A DNA stretch of 8,919 bases, taken from contig CAKZKV010000307.1 of NCBI GenBank assembly GCA_937124505.1, positions 1 through 8,919 on the forward strand, read 5' to 3'. Source of the stretch: an uncultured Alphaproteobacteria bacterium. GTDB lineage: Bacteria > Pseudomonadota > Alphaproteobacteria > Micavibrionales > Micavibrionaceae. A program made the translations under genes and the position numbers. Numbering within the stretch: the stretch's first letter is position 1; each line of letters begins with the position of its first letter. This document shows, in pieces, positions 6,363 through 8,919 of the stretch. The notes beneath the pieces are model-generated. The model was not told where the DNA came from. It did not search any database and saw only the letters and a program-made list of their open reading frames with translations.

Positions 6363-6905
6363 ATGAAGGAATATATGCACAGACTTCTGAATAAAATGAA
6401 ATCCTGGTGGTATGAAACCGACGGGGTTGCCGCCGTTGAAGCGGCCTTGATCATGCCGGTGATGGTGCTGATGTTGTTAGGGGCCTTTGACGTTGGCCGT
6501 GGAATTTTGATGAACCAGAAAGTTATTAATTCTTCACAGATTGGCGCTGACCTGATTGCCAGAAACATGTTCGTCGATATGGATATCGTCGATGAAACGA
6601 TTGAAGCGTCCCGGCTGTCTCTGGAGCCATATGATACCAGCACTTTTGGAATTGATATCGTCAGCATAGAATTTGATGAAGACCAGAATCCGGAAGTGTT
6701 GTGGAGAGAAACACGCAATATGAGCGCCAATAATGCCTCCGTAAACAGTACAGCGGGAATGTTTCCGGAAGGAGAAGGCGTGATTATTGTCACGGTACAA
6801 TACCGTTATGAACCAACATTCGGGGACGTGATTACAGGCGACATTAATATGCAGGAAGTCGCCTTTGCACGGGGGCGCAGATCGCCGACCGTGCCAATGA
6901 ACTAG
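6363..6905 (+). CDS. second TadE-like pseudopilin
   Basis: 180 residues. Residues 20-27 read DGVAAVEA, again a prepilin-type G-xxxx-E site (Gly21, Glu26) but with Ala in place of Phe. A hydrophobic helix ALIMPVMVLMLLGAFDVGRG follows, then an NQKVINSSQIGADLIAR segment typical of the family. The C-terminal half is an acidic soluble domain without cysteines, unlike the preceding tadE. It could be a TadF-type partner, but I cannot tell that from sequence alone. The start is ambiguous: ATG at 6363 is three bases after the tadE stop but has no Shine-Dalgarno, while ATG at 6375 has AAGGA four bases upstream (6366-6370) and may be the real one, giving a protein four residues shorter. It ends with TAG, which shows that TAG works as a normal stop in this genome. 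Confidence 0.82.
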   Translation: MKEYMHRLLNKMKSWWYETDGVAAVEAALIMPVMVLMLLGAFDVGRGILMNQKVINSSQIGADLIARNMFVDMDIVDETIEASRLSLEPYDTSTFGIDIVSIEFDEDQNPEVLWRETRNMSANNASVNSTAGMFPEGEGVIIVTVQYRYEPTFGDVITGDINMQEVAFARGRRSPTVPMN

Positions 6906-6927
6906 AAATTTTACAGGTGGGTGTAAC

Positions 6928-8283
6928 ATGATACAGAAACTGAAAACAAAAATAGGTTCTTTCCTTGAACAGACCGGCTCCGTTGCGCCGATGTTCGGCC
7001 TGATGGCCCCGTTGCTGTTTGCCTCAGTCGGCGGCGCGATTGACGTCTCACACGGCTATCTGATAAAGCAGCGCCTGACACACGCTCTGGACGCGGCCAC
7101 GCTGGCGGCGGCGGCCTCTGCGGATGACGATAATGTGCAGGCAAAAGTTGAACAGTTTCTGGATTTGAATTATCCAATGGACAAGATCGGCGATGTTTAT
7201 GACATTCAGGCCTACACGGTCGGCGATGAGGTGTTCGCCAGCGCCAAGGCAAATTTTGATACGTATTTCATCCACCTGATCGGTATTGATGTTCTGGATG
7301 TCAATGTAGATACCATCGTTGAGCGGGAAGTTCAGGGCATTGAAGTTGTTCTGGTTCTCGACGTCACAGGCTCAATGTCACAGGAAATTGGAGAGCTGGA
7401 AGATTCCGTGGAGATGTTTGTCAATCGTCTGTGCAAGGGAACGACCTGTCCGGAAAATGTCAAAATCGGCTATGTCCCCTTCAGTACCTCCGTAAATGTC
7501 GGCCCATATGGTCTGGGGGAAGATGAAGACGGCAATTACTATGGCCCGGCCTTTGTCAATAATCCCGATGGCCGCGAGTTCAATCAAAATCATTTCGACC
7601 AATGGCATGGCTGCGTTCTGGCGGATGATACGGAAGATACCAACGGTCTGTTCGAAGGTAACTGGGACATGTACAGAAATAACAAAGTCTACTGGAAGTC
7701 CAAAAAATATTACAATTATGACTCCTATAGCCATTACTACTATGGCAAATATTATTACCATGACTATAACAGCAATTGTAACAAGACCTATATTACGCCT
7801 CTGACAAATGACAAAACACGTCTATTAAACCGCGTCGATTTCTATGCCTCTGGCAATACGCTCGGGAACTTCGGGATGGTCTGGGGGCTAAGGGTTCTGC
7901 TTCCTGATTTCCCGTTCGAAGAAGGTGCGCCATGGGACGATAATGTCACCAAACGCGTGATCGTCATGATGACGGATGGTCAAAACACCATGCCAGGCGG
8001 CAGCAGCGGCTATTCCGCTTACGGCGCGACCAGCGACCATAGCCTGAACAAAGGAGATCTGGACGAAAAATTCACAGAAGTCTGTAATCATGCCAAGAAT
8101 GACCTGAATGTGAACGTTTACACGATTACTTTCTCAAGTGGTGTGGATTCCTATACAGAGCAATTGTTCGAAGACTGCGCCACCTCAGCCGCGAATTACT
8201 ATGATGTGGATGAAGCGGCAGATCTGGCAGAAGCTTATGACAAAATCGCCAAGGAACTGGCCAACCTGCATATTAAAAATTAA
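6928..8283 (+). CDS. tadG: TadG-like protein with von Willebrand A domain
   Basis: 451 residues. TadG proteins are membrane-anchored, mostly periplasmic components of Tad systems. An N-terminal TadG helix GSVAPMFGLMAPLLFASVGGA spans about residues 17-37, followed by the family-typical DVSHGYLIKQRLTHALDAATLAAA pattern. The vWA domain starts at about 137. Its metal-ion site is DVTGS at 145-149 (Asp145, Thr147, Ser149), Thr311 is the likely middle ligand in GNTLGNFG, and Asp350 is in MMTDGQN, so metal binding looks intact. Between the strands lies a tyrosine-rich insert at 249-280, close to Cys229 and Cys284. AGGTGG at 6915-6920, seven bases upstream, supports the ATG. It is the last gene of the tad cluster and converges with the BON gene, with eleven bases between their stops. 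Confidence 0.85.
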   Translation: MIQKLKTKIGSFLEQTGSVAPMFGLMAPLLFASVGGAIDVSHGYLIKQRLTHALDAATLAAAASADDDNVQAKVEQFLDLNYPMDKIGDVYDIQAYTVGDEVFASAKANFDTYFIHLIGIDVLDVNVDTIVEREVQGIEVVLVLDVTGSMSQEIGELEDSVEMFVNRLCKGTTCPENVKIGYVPFSTSVNVGPYGLGEDEDGNYYGPAFVNNPDGREFNQNHFDQWHGCVLADDTEDTNGLFEGNWDMYRNNKVYWKSKKYYNYDSYSHYYYGKYYYHDYNSNCNKTYITPLTNDKTRLLNRVDFYASGNTLGNFGMVWGLRVLLPDFPFEEGAPWDDNVTKRVIVMMTDGQNTMPGGSSGYSAYGATSDHSLNKGDLDEKFTEVCNHAKNDLNVNVYTITFSSGVDSYTEQLFEDCATSAANYYDVDEAADLAEAYDKIAKELANLHIKN

Positions 8284-8294
8284 GGTTTGTAATC

Positions 8295-8919
8295 TTAATA
8301 CAACGGAAGCGGTGTCGTCTGAACAGGCTGGACGCTTTCGGCTGGTTGGGCGGCAGGTGCGGAACTGACCATCGGATCATCATCATACACAGGCGTCGGC
8401 GCGGTCTTGATCGGCGCTGATACATTCGCCGGCGCAATATCATCTCCGGCAATTTTCACATAAGAAACCACCCGGTCCACACCGTTCGTCGTCCGCGCTC
8501 TTTCAATGACACGGTTCAGCTCTTCCCGGCTTTGGGCAACGCCCATCAGGTAAACTACGCCATCCACGGTATCAATCGTGTAATTCAGGTTTTGAACGTC
8601 TTTATCAATCGTGAGGCCGCTACGAATACGCGCCGAAATCCAGGCATCACTCAGATATCCTGTAAACCCGGTCGACTCCGCGATCTTGATTTCATTGATA
8701 ACCTGCTTGACGCCCTTGACTTTCCATGCCAGACGCACGGCATCAACGCGGTGTTCCGGGTTCTGCACGATCCCGGTGATCAGGACACGTCCCTGATTGA
8801 CCGTCAAATCCAGCTTCGTAAAAATATCAATGTCATGGCGCAGCCAGAGATCATTGATTTCCGTCTGAATGCGAAGATCCGTCGCAGAACTTTTCAAGCC
8901 CACTTCCTTGACAGCAGCA
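8295..8919 (-). CDS. BON-domain envelope protein, 5' end outside the window
   Basis: The frame runs from its TAA (plus-strand TTA at 8295-8297) to the right edge. Two BON domains are visible. The first starts around LRIQTEINDLWLR and runs to KQVINEIKIA. The second starts at SDAWISARIRSGL and runs to NGVDRVVSYVKIA. BON domains bind phospholipid surfaces, and the two-BON arrangement is that of DolP/YraP outer-membrane lipoproteins. A tail of about 50 residues rich in Pro, Ala, Thr and Val ends the protein. The first in-window start-like codon is a GTG at 8901-8903, but the frame stays open upstream (AAVKE before it) and no signal peptide is in view. The real start is therefore most likely beyond 8919, with a secretion signal there. 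Exact function is inferred from the domain family. Confidence 0.82.
   Translation of the reverse strand, partial: AAVKEVGLKSSATDLRIQTEINDLWLRHDIDIFTKLDLTVNQGRVLITGIVQNPEHRVDAVRLAWKVKGVKQVINEIKIAESTGFTGYLSDAWISARIRSGLTIDKDVQNLNYTIDTVDGVVYLMGVAQSREELNRVIERARTTNGVDRVVSYVKIAGDDIAPANVSAPIKTAPTPVYDDDPMVSSAPAAQPAESVQPVQTTPLPLY

Noticed and set aside
8279..8299. ATTAAG/CTTAAT inverted repeat with a 9-base loop between tadG and the BON gene
   Set aside because: Only six AT-only pairs with no flanking T-run. It overlaps both stop codons and is too weak to call a terminator.
8901..8903. GTG as the start of the BON-domain gene
   Set aside because: The frame is open beyond it to the window edge, and starting here would leave an envelope protein without a signal peptide, so the real start is probably outside.

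Overview
The gene content points to an alphaproteobacterium of moderate base composition. The DNA polymerase III chi C-terminus, the RsmB-type methyltransferase, the MlaF ATPase and the TadE/TadG proteins all read like alphaproteobacterial family members. The large kinase-like protein belongs to a family that I recall, from memory only, as alphaproteobacterial. I cannot name a genus. A Micavibrio-like or Rhodospirillales-like host is possible but is a guess.

Layout. The + strand opens with the 3' end of holC (1-308). A good promoter and Shine-Dalgarno then lead into a small unrecognised gene (374-712), which converges with rsmB on the - strand (719-2035). An 86-base divergent region separates rsmB from mlaF (2122-2937, +). 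The mlaF stop codon lies in the left arm of a roughly 104-base imperfect inverted repeat (2935-3038), which abuts a second, tighter hairpin (3038-3062). A kinase-like gene follows. Its reading frame runs from 3079 to 5151 but is cut by one in-frame TAG at 3274-3276, leaving a 65-residue N-terminal piece and a 611-residue main piece. A small membrane protein starts directly after it (5152-5688). An AT-rich gap with an A/T tract (5689-5771) precedes two TadE-like minor pseudopilins and a TadG-like von Willebrand A protein (5772-8283). A two-BON-domain envelope protein on the - strand (8295 to beyond the window end) converges on tadG.

How the genes work together. The left half is housekeeping: replication clamp-loader support, 16S rRNA methylation and lipid transport. 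The right half is an envelope cluster. TadE, TadE-like and TadG are the minor-pilin-like parts of a Flp/Tad secretion or pilus system. The pseudokinase and the small membrane protein are translationally close to each other, are both membrane-anchored and lie just upstream, so they may act at the same envelope site (inference).

The points most worth a second look are: the amber codon inside the kinase-like gene together with its loss of the catalytic Asp; the pairing of pseudokinase and membrane protein next to tad genes; the tyrosine-rich insertion in the TadG vWA domain; and the long inverted repeat that supplies the mlaF stop codon.
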